A DNA stretch of 64,000 nt from GCA-002780795 sp964545385. Lineage in GTDB: Bacteria; Patescibacteriota; Microgenomatia; UBA1406; GWC2-37-13. Both the position numbers and the translations under genes were made by a program. Below are positions 1 through 7,964 of this stretch, one piece after another. The stretch covers positions 1 to 64,000 of the forward strand of contig CAZJFG010000003.1 of the NCBI GenBank assembly GCA_964545385.1. Reading direction: 5' to 3'. The stretch's first letter is position 1, and every line of letters begins with the position of its first letter. The notes beneath the pieces were generated by a model. The model was not told the origin of the DNA. It did not search any database and was given only the letters and a program-made list of their open reading frames with translations.

Positions 1-1
1 A

Positions 2-391
2 TTCTCAACTCCGGCCGGGACAATAGCCGATCGCATCGGCGCACGCAGGGTATACGCGATTGGTCTTTTAATTTTTGCCGTTGTTTATTTTTGTTTTGGT
101 ATCATTCAAAACGCGTTTTGGATCTGGATTCTTTTTCCGATCTATGGTTTTTATATTGCAACCACAGATGGCGTTTCCAAAGCCTATATTGCCGAGTTTA
201 TAAGCGAGCGTGAATCCGGCACTTATTTCGGGCTCTACCAGACCGGTATCGCAGTCGCATCGTTTTTCGCTTCGTATATTGCCGGTATTTTATGGGATAT
301 TACTCCAGCTTTTACTTTTTTCTACGGTGCGGGTATGGCACTACTTGCCTTTTTGATTTTGGGATATGGTAAGATAGTTAAGAAAATTTAA
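2..391 (+). CDS. MFS transporter, C-terminal part (cut by window edge)
   Basis: Frame 2 is open from the window edge to a TAA at 389-391 and gives 129 residues. It contains four hydrophobic segments and a loop near the edge reading TIADRIGARRVYAIG, which resembles the D-R-x-G-R/A-R-x loop that joins helices in the major facilitator superfamily. The text GTYFGLYQTGIAVASFFASYIAG is typical of a late MFS helix pair. The N-terminal half lies outside the window, so substrate and start are unknown. The following dcd-like gene begins 23 bases later on the same strand. Family assignment is from loop pattern and hydrophobicity only. Confidence 0.7.
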   Translation, partial: FSTPAGTIADRIGARRVYAIGLLIFAVVYFCFGIIQNAFWIWILFPIYGFYIATTDGVSKAYIAEFISERESGTYFGLYQTGIAVASFFASYIAGILWDITPAFTFFYGAGMALLAFLILGYGKIVKKI

Positions 392-414
392 TTCCTAATT
401 TTTAATTTTAGATT

Positions 415-954
415 ATGATTCTTGGACCAAGAAAACTTTTACAGCTTGTAAAAAAGAAAAAACTGGTGGAAAATTTGTCTAAGCGTGAACTGACGACACC
501 AGAGGGAGCAGGATTTGATCTGCGATTGGGAGAACTCTATAAAATCAAAGGTAAGGCCTATCTTGGTGTTATTCACAGGGAGACAGCCAAAATCGAAAAA
601 ATAGTAGAGTACAGTCCTAAAAAAACTGTTTTCTTTACAATCAAACCCGGCGAGTTTTATCTGGCAACAACCATTGAAAAAGTGAATACTCCACTTAATA
701 TTACGATTAATTTTAAACCAAGAACAACCACTTTTAGAAGCGGACTTTTTTTGCGGACAGGAAACGTAGCACCAGGTTACTGCGGAAAACTGACATTTGC
801 CATCAAGAACGAAGGACCTGTCCCAGTCACTTTGGAAATGGGCGCGCGAATTGTCCATGCTCAGTTTGAATTGGTAGATGGTGGGGGGACTCAGTATAAA
901 GGCCAATGGCAAGGAGGACGTGTGGCAACAAAGAACAGAGAAAAACAAATATAA
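415..954 (+). CDS. dCTP deaminase/dUTPase-superfamily protein lacking usual catalytic acids
   Basis: 179 residues, the usual length for dCTP deaminase (Dcd), and placed directly before thyA and folA, so a role in dUMP/dTTP supply is expected. Family signs are PGEFYLATTIE near residue 80, RTTTFRSGLFLRTGNVAPGYCGK near 103-125, and a final GGxQYKGQWQGGR-like end. In Dcd the segment normally reads DPGFxGxLTLExxN, with the Glu acting in deamination; here it reads APGYCGKLTFAIKN, so the Glu is Ala and the preceding Asp (used by dUTPases and bifunctional enzymes) is also Ala. The Ser of the RSS motif is Thr. Either the chemistry differs or the protein is regulatory. It starts 23 bases after the MFS gene and ends 11 bases before thyA. 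Confidence 0.75.
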   Translation: MILGPRKLLQLVKKKKLVENLSKRELTTPEGAGFDLRLGELYKIKGKAYLGVIHRETAKIEKIVEYSPKKTVFFTIKPGEFYLATTIEKVNTPLNITINFKPRTTTFRSGLFLRTGNVAPGYCGKLTFAIKNEGPVPVTLEMGARIVHAQFELVDGGGTQYKGQWQGGRVATKNREKQI

Positions 955-965
955 TTAAAATTATT

Positions 966-1916
966 ATGGAGATTCATCCCGAATACCAATATTTAAACTT
1001 ACTTCAAGATATTTTGGACCATGGCCGCCGCAAGGTCGATAAGGGAACAGGCGACGCTTCTTTTTCTGTTTTTGGCCGTCAGATGCGCTTTGATCTTGCA
1101 AAAGGTTTTCCGCTTCTTACGACAAAAAAAGTTTACTGGAAAGCAGTTTTATACGAACTTTATTGGTTCATGTCCGGTCAAACTAACATTAAATATCTGG
1201 TCGATCATAATGTCCATATCTGGGACGACTATCCATACAAAATATTTAAGCTTAAAGCTCAAAGTTCGAAGTTTAAAACCCTAACCAAAGAGGAATTTGT
1301 CGGGAGAATTGCCAAAGATAAGAAATTTGCGAAAAAATGGGGCGAGCTGCCAAAAATTTATGGCGAAATGTGGAGAAAATATCCAACCAGGACCAAAAGA
1401 ACGATTGATCAACTGTCTTGGGCGGTTAATGAGATTGTCCAGGATCCTTCTTGCCACAATGCCATTGTCACTTCTTGGGATCCGGAATATCTTTACACCA
1501 TGGCGACGAAAAAAGACACGTCTTATTTTCCCATCTGCCATAATATGTACCAGTTGAATGTAATTGACAATAAAGTATCTTTACATCTTTATCAGCGATC
1601 AGCCGATGTTTTTTTGGGCGTACCTTTCAATATCGCAAGTTATGCACTTTTGACTTTAATTATTGCTGAAATAACAGGTTACAAACCTGGTGAATTTATT
1701 CATACTTTCGGTGATGTCCATATTTACGAAAATCACCTGGCGGCTGTCCGCGAACAACTTTTACGAAAACCAAAAAAATTCCCAAAGATTAAATTCAATC
1801 ACGGTTTTAAGAAGATTGACGACTTCAAACCTGAGTACGTTGAACTTGTCGGCTATGAATCTTATCCGACGATTAAAGCCAGTTTGAGCGTGTCGGGAGG
1901 ATATTTTGAAAAATGA
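966..1916 (+). CDS. thyA: Thymidylate synthase ThyA
   Basis: Converts dUMP to dTMP with methylene-tetrahydrofolate. The 316-residue protein has the PICHNMYQ active-site segment (Cys about residue 191), QRSADVFLGVPFNIASYALL for nucleotide binding, and GDVHIYENH. The Met at 966 (MEIHPEYQYL) is chosen because family similarity begins there; the open frame extends upstream to 906 but that part overlaps the previous gene. A lysine/serine-rich insert (FKLKAQSSKFKTLTKEEF, about residues 94-111) is encoded by a low-complexity repeat that recurs in other genes of this window. The stop overlaps the folA start by four bases (ATGA), so the two are translationally coupled. Confidence 0.95.
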   Translation: MEIHPEYQYLNLLQDILDHGRRKVDKGTGDASFSVFGRQMRFDLAKGFPLLTTKKVYWKAVLYELYWFMSGQTNIKYLVDHNVHIWDDYPYKIFKLKAQSSKFKTLTKEEFVGRIAKDKKFAKKWGELPKIYGEMWRKYPTRTKRTIDQLSWAVNEIVQDPSCHNAIVTSWDPEYLYTMATKKDTSYFPICHNMYQLNVIDNKVSLHLYQRSADVFLGVPFNIASYALLTLIIAEITGYKPGEFIHTFGDVHIYENHLAAVREQLLRKPKKFPKIKFNHGFKKIDDFKPEYVELVGYESYPTIKASLSVSGGYFEK

Positions 1917-2446
1917 AAATTTCTATTATTGCTGCTGTCGGTCCAAATAGAGAACTTGGGAAGAATAATAAACTTCTCTGGCATATTTCTGATGATCTGA
2001 AAAGATTCAAGAAATTAACGCAGGGACATGCGGTAATTATGGGGCGAAAAACATTTGAATCTTTGGGAGAACCGTTGCCTGAAAGATTAAACATAATAAT
2101 AACTCATCGACGTGATTTTTTATCGCATCAGAATTTCACCGTGTCAGGCGTTGTCCCATCCGAAGCGAAAAAAATCGCTTTCGATTCGTTATCCGAAGCT
2201 CTCAATTATTTAAAATCCGAAAATGAGATTTTTGTGATCGGTGGAGGACAAATATATACTCAGGCTTTGCCCTTGGCAGATAAACTTTATCTGACTCTGG
2301 TTGAAAAAACTCCAGAACATCCCGATGGAAAATTTGAAGCCGACACATTTTTTCCGGAATACGAAAAAATCTTCACAAAAAAGATTTTTGAGGAAAAACA
2401 GAACAAAAACGGCTATAAATATACATTTATAGAATATATAAAATAA
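1913..2446 (+). CDS. folA: Dihydrofolate reductase
   Basis: Reduces the dihydrofolate made by ThyA back to tetrahydrofolate with NADPH. 177 residues, slightly long for the family. It opens with ISIIAAVGPNRELGKNNKLLWHISDDLKRFK, followed by the GHAVIMGRKTFESLG nucleotide-binding motif, and later FVIGGGQIYTQALPLADKLYLT, all diagnostic. It overlaps thyA by four bases. No repeat-derived insertion stands out. The dcd-like/thyA/folA order is a sensible dTTP synthesis operon. Expression presumably comes from upstream of 415, since no promoter-like sequence was seen inside the cluster. Confidence 0.95.
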   Translation: MKISIIAAVGPNRELGKNNKLLWHISDDLKRFKKLTQGHAVIMGRKTFESLGEPLPERLNIIITHRRDFLSHQNFTVSGVVPSEAKKIAFDSLSEALNYLKSENEIFVIGGGQIYTQALPLADKLYLTLVEKTPEHPDGKFEADTFFPEYEKIFTKKIFEEKQNKNGYKYTFIEYIK

Positions 2447-2466
2447 TCAAAAAATAATATTTATTA

Positions 2467-2496
2467 TTGACAAGAAGATTAAATTTGAGATACTAA
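2467..2496 (+). promoter_or_regulatory. Candidate sigma70-type promoter
   Basis: TTGACA at 2467-2472 and TACTAA at 2491-2496 with an 18-base spacer, 50 bases before the membrane protein gene at 2546. The -35 box is perfect, the -10 box weak. Confidence 0.5.
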
Positions 2497-2545
2497 AAAT
2501 AGTTAATAGTTGGATTTAAAAATTTTATAAATTAAATTTAAATCT

Positions 2546-3025
2546 ATGGCAGATAAAAAAGGTTCGGATTTCAAATCCTTGATGGGACAGTTAGAAAGTA
2601 ATTTAAATGAATACTTGGGTAAAAAAGCTCCCCAAATTCCTAAAAAGTGGAAAGAAATTATCGTAAAAATTGCTCCTTATTTGGCGATAATCGGTGTTGT
2701 TGTCGGTATTCCTGGAGTCTTGGCCATATTTGGATTGAGTACTTTTATTGTCCCACTGGGGACAATCGGTGGAGTCGTTTCCGGCCAGCCTTTCTTGGGT
2801 GTTGGCTACATTATAAGCGTTTTGTTTTTGGCCGGTGTTATTATTTTAGAAGCCTTATCAATTTCACCTTTATTCAAAAGAAGTAAGATAGGTTGGAATT
2901 ATATGTTTTATGCCACCTTGTTGGGAGCGGTCCAGAATCTGATCAATCTTAACATCGGTGGATTGGTTATCGGGACACTTTTATCTCTGTATATTTTATT
3001 CCAGGTAAAAGAGTTCTATAAATAA
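2546..3025 (+). CDS. Small integral membrane protein, unknown function
   Basis: 159 residues. The first 40 residues are polar (MADKKGSDFKSLMGQLESNL) and probably cytoplasmic. Hydrophobic stretches follow at about 43-65 (IAPYLAIIGVVVGIPGVLAI), 85-105 (YIISVLFLAGVIILEALSI) and 118-155 (probably two helices), giving four membrane segments. I do not recognise a family. It has its own promoter-like sequence upstream and a 50-base spacer before queA, so it is probably monocistronic or the first gene before queA. Confidence 0.75.
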   Translation: MADKKGSDFKSLMGQLESNLNEYLGKKAPQIPKKWKEIIVKIAPYLAIIGVVVGIPGVLAIFGLSTFIVPLGTIGGVVSGQPFLGVGYIISVLFLAGVIILEALSISPLFKRSKIGWNYMFYATLLGAVQNLINLNIGGLVIGTLLSLYILFQVKEFYK

Positions 3026-3075
3026 GCCAGGTAGTAAGTAGATAGAGTAGATATTAAGTATGCTAGAATAAGCAG

Positions 3076-4191
3076 ATGTTTGATGGACAAAAATATAACT
3101 ACAGTCTACCTGAAAATCTGCTTGCTCAAAAGCCGGTAGTGCCACGTGATAGCTCGCGTCTTTTTATCTACAATACAGAAAACAATACCGTAAGCTTTGA
3201 TAGATTTATTAATCTCGATCAATATTTACCTAGGGATTCCTTTATAGTTTTAAATAATACTAAGGTTTTGCCCGCCCGGGTGGTTTTGAAGAAACAAACA
3301 GGCGGAAGAGTAGTTTGTCTATTGCTGATCAACGAATTACTCTCCTTTGCCAAAGTTTCAAAGGACGAGCATGATTCACGAATTATCAGAGTAATGGTTG
3401 ATCGGAAAGTAAATGTCGGTGATAAGCTTTTTTTTGATAAGGATCATTTTTTTGAAGCCGTTAGTCAGAAAGAACACATTTTTGAATTAAAATACCGCTT
3501 TTCTTATTCTTGGTTGTTACTCAAACTTCAGGAAATTGGTCAAACTCCGGTGCCTTTATATCTACGCAAAACTCCACTTCAAGAAGGAGAGTTGCGAAAG
3601 AAATATCAAACGATTTTTGCCAAGGATTCATCTTCTGAGTGGAATTTAGGTTCTGTGGCTGCGCCGACTGCTTCTTTGCATTTTTCTAACCGTGTTTTTA
3701 AAAAATTGGGAAAGGCCGGAATTAAAAAGTATTTTGTTACCTTACATGTTGGTATGGGGACTTTTGCACCGGTGACCGAGAAAAATATCAAAACCAAAAA
3801 ACTTCATGAAGAATATTTTACGGTTGATAAAAAAACACTACAATGTTTTAAAACATCGAAGTCGGCGGGAAAAAAACTGATAGCTGTCGGGACGACAGTA
3901 ACCCGAACTTTGGAATCAATATCAAAAATCAAAAATCAGAGATCAAAAATGCATATTGTGAATAATATATTTTTTGGTAAGACCGACTTATTTATCATGC
4001 CACCGTATGATTTTCAGATGGTCGATTGTTTAATTACCAACTTTCACCTACCCAAAAGTTCGCTTATTATGCTTGTTGAGGCCTTTTTGCAATATAAAAG
4101 TGCAAAAAGAAGTTTGATGGACCTTTACAAAATTGCCATCAAGGAAAAATTTCGTTTTTATTCTTTTGGTGATGCAATGTTGATAATATAA
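3076..4191 (+). CDS. queA: S-adenosylmethionine:tRNA ribosyltransferase-isomerase QueA
   Basis: Adds the epoxycyclopentanediol group from SAM to the queuosine precursor in tRNA. 371 residues with family motifs: LPENLLAQKPVVPRDSSRL at the N-terminus, FIVLNNTKVLPARV near 58-72, WNLGSVAAPTASLHF near 190-205, and HVGMGTFAPV. A repeat-derived stretch SKIKNQRSKM (encoded around 3916-3950) lies in a loop before the conserved TDLFIMPPYDFQMVDCLITNFHLPKSSLIMLV end. Its pathway partner tgt lies 409 bases downstream on the same strand. The spacer before the start (3026-3075) carries the 'gtagtaag..taagtat' type of AT-rich repeat. Confidence 0.95.
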   Translation: MFDGQKYNYSLPENLLAQKPVVPRDSSRLFIYNTENNTVSFDRFINLDQYLPRDSFIVLNNTKVLPARVVLKKQTGGRVVCLLLINELLSFAKVSKDEHDSRIIRVMVDRKVNVGDKLFFDKDHFFEAVSQKEHIFELKYRFSYSWLLLKLQEIGQTPVPLYLRKTPLQEGELRKKYQTIFAKDSSSEWNLGSVAAPTASLHFSNRVFKKLGKAGIKKYFVTLHVGMGTFAPVTEKNIKTKKLHEEYFTVDKKTLQCFKTSKSAGKKLIAVGTTVTRTLESISKIKNQRSKMHIVNNIFFGKTDLFIMPPYDFQMVDCLITNFHLPKSSLIMLVEAFLQYKSAKRSLMDLYKIAIKEKFRFYSFGDAMLII

Positions 4192-4195
4192 AATA

Positions 4196-4471
4196 CTACT
4201 TTCTATTTCGGAAGTGGGCGGCAATTACCGAAGAAGTAAGAGCAATAGGAAGAGCAACACAAATTATACCTAAAGTTGGTTTTATATATTCAATAGCATT
4301 TCCTGCGTTGATCGAACGTTCACTAATGGCAATACCAAATTCTCTAAAATATTGATTGATATAGCCAAAATTTGCAGGTATTTCATACTGTAGACTGGTA
4401 TTTGTATTTATTTTCTGCACTAACTCGCAAGCTTTACATAAAGTTCCAATTGTTATTGATCCGCCAAACAT
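4196..4471 (-). CDS. Hypothetical small protein with C-terminal membrane segment
   Basis: 91 residues on the minus strand between queA and tgt, convergent with queA and separated by four bases. It has a CxxC-containing N-terminus (GTLCKACELV) and a hydrophobic stretch near the end (GIICVALPIALTSSVIAA) followed by positive residues. No family recognised. Codon-level support is limited; it is kept because it fills an otherwise empty 409-base gap without overlapping a better candidate. Confidence 0.4.
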   Translation of the reverse strand: MFGGSITIGTLCKACELVQKINTNTSLQYEIPANFGYINQYFREFGIAISERSINAGNAIEYIKPTLGIICVALPIALTSSVIAAHFRNRK

Positions 4472-4600
4472 AAGTTTGGTCCAATAAGATACAGTTCTTT
4501 TTGAAAAATGCTTTAAGTTCTCAGGATTGATAGTTTTTTGTTTTTCCGTATTTACAGGATATTATTATATAATAAAGCGCATAATAATCAACAAAAATAT

Positions 4601-5899
4601 ATGCAATTCTTTAAAACCTTATCTTTTTCAAAAAAAACTAAAGCCAGACTTGGGGAGATAAAAACCGACCATGGAATAATCAAAACGCCAGGATTTGTCC
4701 CTTGCGCTACCAAAGGGACGCTTAAGACACTACCACCTCAATTTTTGGCAGAAATTGGGACTCAGGCGGCTTTTGTTAACACCTACCATTTGGTTACCCA
4801 TCCTGGAACCGAGATTATCAAAAATGCCGGTGGAATCCATAAATATTCCAGGCTAAATATTGCGCTGATGAGCGACTCCGGAGGTTTTCAAGTTTTTTCT
4901 TTGGCTCAAGATATGAAAACTCGACACCGTGTTTTTCGCCCGCCTCATCCAAGGGGAGCCTGGGCGATTGGCTCAAAACAGGCGTCTTCGCTTTCAGAAA
5001 ATCCTCAAAGAAAAGCGGATATTCGCGGCGAAGAAGAACCGCTTGTAGTTAAAATATCCGAGGATGGGGTGAAATTCCGCTCGACATACGATGGAAAACT
5101 GATTGAGTTTACGCCCGAGCTTTCGATGAAGTGCCAGAGCGAAATCGGTGCAGATATTAATATGGCTTTTGACGAATGCATTCCCTATGGTTCGGATTAC
5201 AAATATTCGAAAAAGGCGACCGAAAGAACACACAATTGGTTAAAAAGATGCCTTAAACAAACTCAAAACTCAAAACTCAAAACTCAAAACCAGTATTTAT
5301 ATGGTGTAATCCAAGGAGGGGTTTTTGAAGATTTGCGCATGAATTCCGCAAAATTTGTGTGCAATCAGGATGTGGCCGGTGTGGCTATCGGCGGTGTTTC
5401 GGTCGGTGAAACAAAGTGTGAAATGAGAGAACAGGTTAGATGGATAGCTGATTATTTACCAAAAGACCGGCCGGTTCACTTATTGGGTGTGGGGCAATTT
5501 GACGATATTTTGGACTTGATTAAATATGGAATCGACACTTTTGACTGTGTTGAGCCCACCCGTCTTGCCCGTGTAGGTAGGCTTTATCAATTTGACAAAG
5601 TGCGATCCCATTTTTTTTCCCCGCCTCACCCAGAGGAATCCAGGCGATTGGCTCAAAAAAGGAATTTCCACCTTGATTATGAAATTGATATTTTAAAAGG
5701 AATTTATAAAAATAATTTAGAGGCGGTTGACAAAGATTGTGGTTGTTATGTCTGTCAAAACTTTACCAAAAGCTATCTTCATCATCTTTTTAAAGAAAAA
5801 GAAATCCTGGGTTATACTTTGGCGACATATCACAACCTTTGGATTATGGAAAGATTTTTTGATAGAATTAGAGAATTGATTAAAAATAACCAGATTTAA
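4601..5899 (+). CDS. tgt: tRNA-guanine transglycosylase Tgt with repeat-derived insertions
   Basis: Exchanges guanine 34 for the queuosine precursor in tRNA. 432 residues from the Met at 4601 (MQFFKTLSFSKKTKARLGEI); bacterial Tgt is usually about 370-380, and the surplus is inserted sequence. Motifs are present: MSDSGGFQVFSL (Asp about residue 92), GIDTFDCVEPTR with the nucleophile Asp, and the zinc site CGCYVC with a later His pair. Inserts: residues about 108-152 after SLAQDMK, a QNSKLKT low-complexity stretch near 220, and SPPHPEESRRLAQKRN near 346. The first and last come from the same dispersed DNA repeat. The frame stays open throughout. Queuosine partner queA is upstream. Confidence 0.93.
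   Translation: MQFFKTLSFSKKTKARLGEIKTDHGIIKTPGFVPCATKGTLKTLPPQFLAEIGTQAAFVNTYHLVTHPGTEIIKNAGGIHKYSRLNIALMSDSGGFQVFSLAQDMKTRHRVFRPPHPRGAWAIGSKQASSLSENPQRKADIRGEEEPLVVKISEDGVKFRSTYDGKLIEFTPELSMKCQSEIGADINMAFDECIPYGSDYKYSKKATERTHNWLKRCLKQTQNSKLKTQNQYLYGVIQGGVFEDLRMNSAKFVCNQDVAGVAIGGVSVGETKCEMREQVRWIADYLPKDRPVHLLGVGQFDDILDLIKYGIDTFDCVEPTRLARVGRLYQFDKVRSHFFSPPHPEESRRLAQKRNFHLDYEIDILKGIYKNNLEAVDKDCGCYVCQNFTKSYLHHLFKEKEILGYTLATYHNLWIMERFFDRIRELIKNNQI
4922..4995 (+). repeat. Dispersed repeat family A, copy 1 (inside tgt)
   Basis: About 74 bases, core CCTGGGCGATTGGCTCAAAA, matching the copies at 5603, 7024 and 12984 along their length. Here it is read in frame as RPPHPRGAWAIGSKQASS within tgt. Confidence 0.75.
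5603..5674 (+). repeat. Dispersed repeat family A, copy 2 (inside tgt)
   Basis: Second copy in the same gene, 680 bases downstream, core CCAGGCGATTGGCTCAAAAA. It is one base shorter than copy 1 inside the core, so the two are read in different frames after PPHP. Confidence 0.75.
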
Positions 5900-5902
5900 G
5901 CT

Positions 5903-6694
5903 ATGTCTCGGATCGATCAAGCCAGGGAAGGTTACCTAAAAAAAGACAAACAGGTTTCGATTGCAGCCCATACCCAGAAGGCGATTCATCACTCGCTTCA
6001 TCATCAGGAAAAGCATGTTTCCAATTTCAATCTGCCGGAAATTATTCTTGGCGGACAGGACGGGTTGGTCAACGTGCTGGGCGTTATTCTGGGTGTAGCT
6101 GCGGCCACTGTTTCCAATCAAATTGTTATTGTTGCCGGACTTGCGGCAACATTTGCCGAAAGCATTTCCATGGCAGCTGTCGCTTACACTTCTCGTTTGG
6201 CCGAGGTTGATTATTACCAATCAGAGTACGAGCGGGAAAAGTGGGAGATAGAGCATTTTTCTAAGGGTGAAAAGGAGGAAATAAAAGCTCTTTATGAAAA
6301 TTATGGCTTTCGGGGAAAAATTCTTGATGACATTATTGAAAAAATTACAGCCGACAAAGATATCTGGCTTAAGGTGATGATGGAGCAGGAGCTGAAGCTG
6401 GAACCGATTAGCCGTAAAGAGATTTTGCCAACCGCCGTTTTGGTTGGTGCCTCAGCTCTTATAGGTTCTTTTATCCCGCTTATTCCGTTTTTTTTCCTGC
6501 CTGTTGGAAGGGCTATTTATATTTCAATAGTGGCAACAGCTCTTACTCTTTTTGCGGTCGGTTACTATAAAGCCAAAAAAACCCTAGGTCGGCAACTTCT
6601 TAAACAGGGAATTGAGATGATGGTCATCGGCATAATTTCTGCCCTAATTGGATATTTGGTCGGGACTTTATTCAAAGTTCCACCTACGGTTTAA
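5903..6694 (+). CDS. VIT1/CCC1-family membrane transporter
   Basis: 263 residues. After a polar N-terminus (about 45 residues) comes ILGGQDGLVNVLGVILGVAAAT, the start typical of the VIT1/CCC1 iron/manganese transporter family, and a second helix AATFAESISMAAVAYTSRLAEVDYY that continues into a charged cytoplasmic domain rich in Glu (about 105-175), as in metal-binding VIT proteins. Three further hydrophobic segments complete the usual five. Substrate is probably Fe2+ or Mn2+ by family. It begins three bases after the tgt stop, so it is probably cotranscribed, and it overlaps the fmt stop by four bases in convergent orientation. Confidence 0.85.
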   Translation: MSRIDQAREGYLKKDKQVSIAAHTQKAIHHSLHHQEKHVSNFNLPEIILGGQDGLVNVLGVILGVAAATVSNQIVIVAGLAATFAESISMAAVAYTSRLAEVDYYQSEYEREKWEIEHFSKGEKEEIKALYENYGFRGKILDDIIEKITADKDIWLKVMMEQELKLEPISRKEILPTAVLVGASALIGSFIPLIPFFFLPVGRAIYISIVATALTLFAVGYYKAKKTLGRQLLKQGIEMMVIGIISALIGYLVGTLFKVPPTV

Positions 6695-7656
6695 AATAGT
6701 TTGTAGGCTTTTTGAAAAGTAGTGAAATCAACCTCACGTTTCCCTTCAAGCTGGACCCGCTTAATAACTAGTGGTTGGTAATCGGTGGTCGGTGGTTGAA
6801 TATCTGTAATTTTTAGACGTTTGGGATGTGCCGAATTCCACCCCGGAGGTGTAACTTGGGTCCAGAGACCGGGCCAGGGATAAAGGCCTCGGAATAAATT
6901 AAACAACTCCTTTGGAGAAGTTTTAATTTTCAGTTTTAAATTTTTAAACTCCACGAAACCATCTTGTTTTTTAAGGAGTTTGGTATAGGTAGCTTGAGCG
7001 TGGTTTTGAGGTGTAAAAGGTTTGATACCGTGTTTTTTGCCCACTTCATCCAGAGGGGCCCAGGCGATTGGCTCAAAAAAAGAACCTTCACTTTTTACTA
7101 ATTTATTAAACATTTCAAAAGCTAAAGTGGTTAGTTTTTTTTCCAAATCCGGCCGGCGATCTTGAGGTAATATCGCCAGTTCTTCCTGGCTGATGATTGG
7201 CCCGTGGTCGATTACCTCATCCATCTTGATAATCGTTACGCCTGTTTTTTTATCCCCGTTGATAAGCGGCGCCGCTATGGGGCTGGGACCGCGGTATTTA
7301 GGCAGGAGTGAAGGGTGAATGTTGATAAAACCTAATCGTGGCAAATCCAACAGTTCTTTGGGAATTTTTTGGCTAAAAGCATACACTAAACAAAAATCTA
7401 AATTTAAAATTTTTAATTTACAATCTTTCTTGAATTTACAATTCTCAATTTCCAAAATTTCTAAACGATTTTTTTTAGCGATTTGTTTGACCGGAGTTGG
7501 CGTCATAATCTGTTTTCTCCCAACCGGCCGGTCGGGTTGGGTGACGACAAAAACAACTTCGATTAATCGATTAATTGTAGTGTCGGTAATTAGTTTCTCA
7601 AGAAAATCAGCCGAGAAATTTGGACTGCCAAAATAGGCAATTTTCAGTTTGGTCAT
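6691..7656 (-). CDS. fmt: Methionyl-tRNA formyltransferase with repeat-derived insertions
   Basis: Formylates initiator Met-tRNA. 321 residues. It has the formyl-transferase core FINIHPSLLPKYRGPSPIAAPLINGD with catalytic Asn/His, and TIIKMDEVIDHGPI with the catalytic Asp. Three pieces look inserted: residues about 70-85 (ENCKFKKDCKLKILN, AT-rich spacer-type repeat), residues about 195-220 (GSFFEPIAWAPLDEVGKK, family A repeat) and residues about 275-285 (TPPGWNSAHP, family B repeat). All keep the frame and fall in loops outside the catalytic core. It is transcribed toward the VIT/CCC1 gene, with four bases of overlap at the 3' ends. Confidence 0.93.
   Translation of the reverse strand: MTKLKIAYFGSPNFSADFLEKLITDTTINRLIEVVFVVTQPDRPVGRKQIMTPTPVKQIAKKNRLEILEIENCKFKKDCKLKILNLDFCLVYAFSQKIPKELLDLPRLGFINIHPSLLPKYRGPSPIAAPLINGDKKTGVTIIKMDEVIDHGPIISQEELAILPQDRRPDLEKKLTTLAFEMFNKLVKSEGSFFEPIAWAPLDEVGKKHGIKPFTPQNHAQATYTKLLKKQDGFVEFKNLKLKIKTSPKELFNLFRGLYPWPGLWTQVTPPGWNSAHPKRLKITDIQPPTTDYQPLVIKRVQLEGKREVDFTTFQKAYKLF
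6830..6851 (+). repeat. Dispersed repeat family B, copy 1 (inside fmt)
   Basis: GCCGAATTCCACC followed by CCGGAGGTG, a short near-palindrome (CCACCYCCGRGGTGG type). It matches copies flanking the RAYT gene and in tyrS. It encodes part of the extra loop in Fmt. Confidence 0.7.
7024..7096 (+). repeat. Dispersed repeat family A, copy 3 (inside fmt)
   Basis: Core CCAGGCGATTGGCTCAAAAA preceded by GATACCGTG and AGAGGGGC. It is read on the minus strand, in frame, as part of fmt, opposite in orientation to the tgt copies relative to the gene. Confidence 0.75.
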
Positions 7657-7685
7657 GAAGATAGTATATCAAAGTTAGTCGGTCT

Positions 7686-7964
7686 TTATTTTTTAAGTTT
7701 GATGTAGATGGCTGCACTTGTTGGATCTTCTTTGATCTGCAAAAAAGAAGGAAAATAAAAATGCAATCCCCATTTTTTACTTTTGTAATCTTCTATTTTC
7801 CAGGGCGTTGGAGTAGGCTCTGGGGCTTTAGTTGGCGGTAAACTTATAAGATAATTTATGGCCTTATTTGTTTTTTCAACATTCTGGCCATAACGCACGC
7901 CAAGAATAAAAAGAAGGACACCGATCAAAATAGTTAAAAATATATATGATGATTTTTTATTCAT
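7686..7964 (-). CDS. Small membrane-anchored protein, unknown
   Basis: 92 residues. One N-terminal membrane helix (SSYIFLTILIGVLLFILGV) is followed by a short linker with PTKAPEPTPTPW and an extracellular tail of about 40 residues (WGLHFYFPSFLQIKEDPTSA). The Pro/Thr linker resembles spacers of exported anchored proteins. It overlaps the 3' end of the ABC ATPase gene by eight bases and so is likely the last gene of the exporter operon. No family recognised. Confidence 0.7.
   Translation of the reverse strand: MNKKSSYIFLTILIGVLLFILGVRYGQNVEKTNKAINYLISLPPTKAPEPTPTPWKIEDYKSKKWGLHFYFPSFLQIKEDPTSAAIYIKLKK

Noticed and set aside
439..948. 169-residue reading frame antisense to the dcd-like gene
   Set aside because: It has no family pattern, has Cys/Ser/Phe-rich composition typical of antisense translation, and lies wholly within a clear gene.
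4601..5899. Possible frameshift in tgt at the inserted segments
   Set aside because: The frame is continuous and all catalytic and zinc motifs lie in it, so the segments are true insertions at the sequence level.
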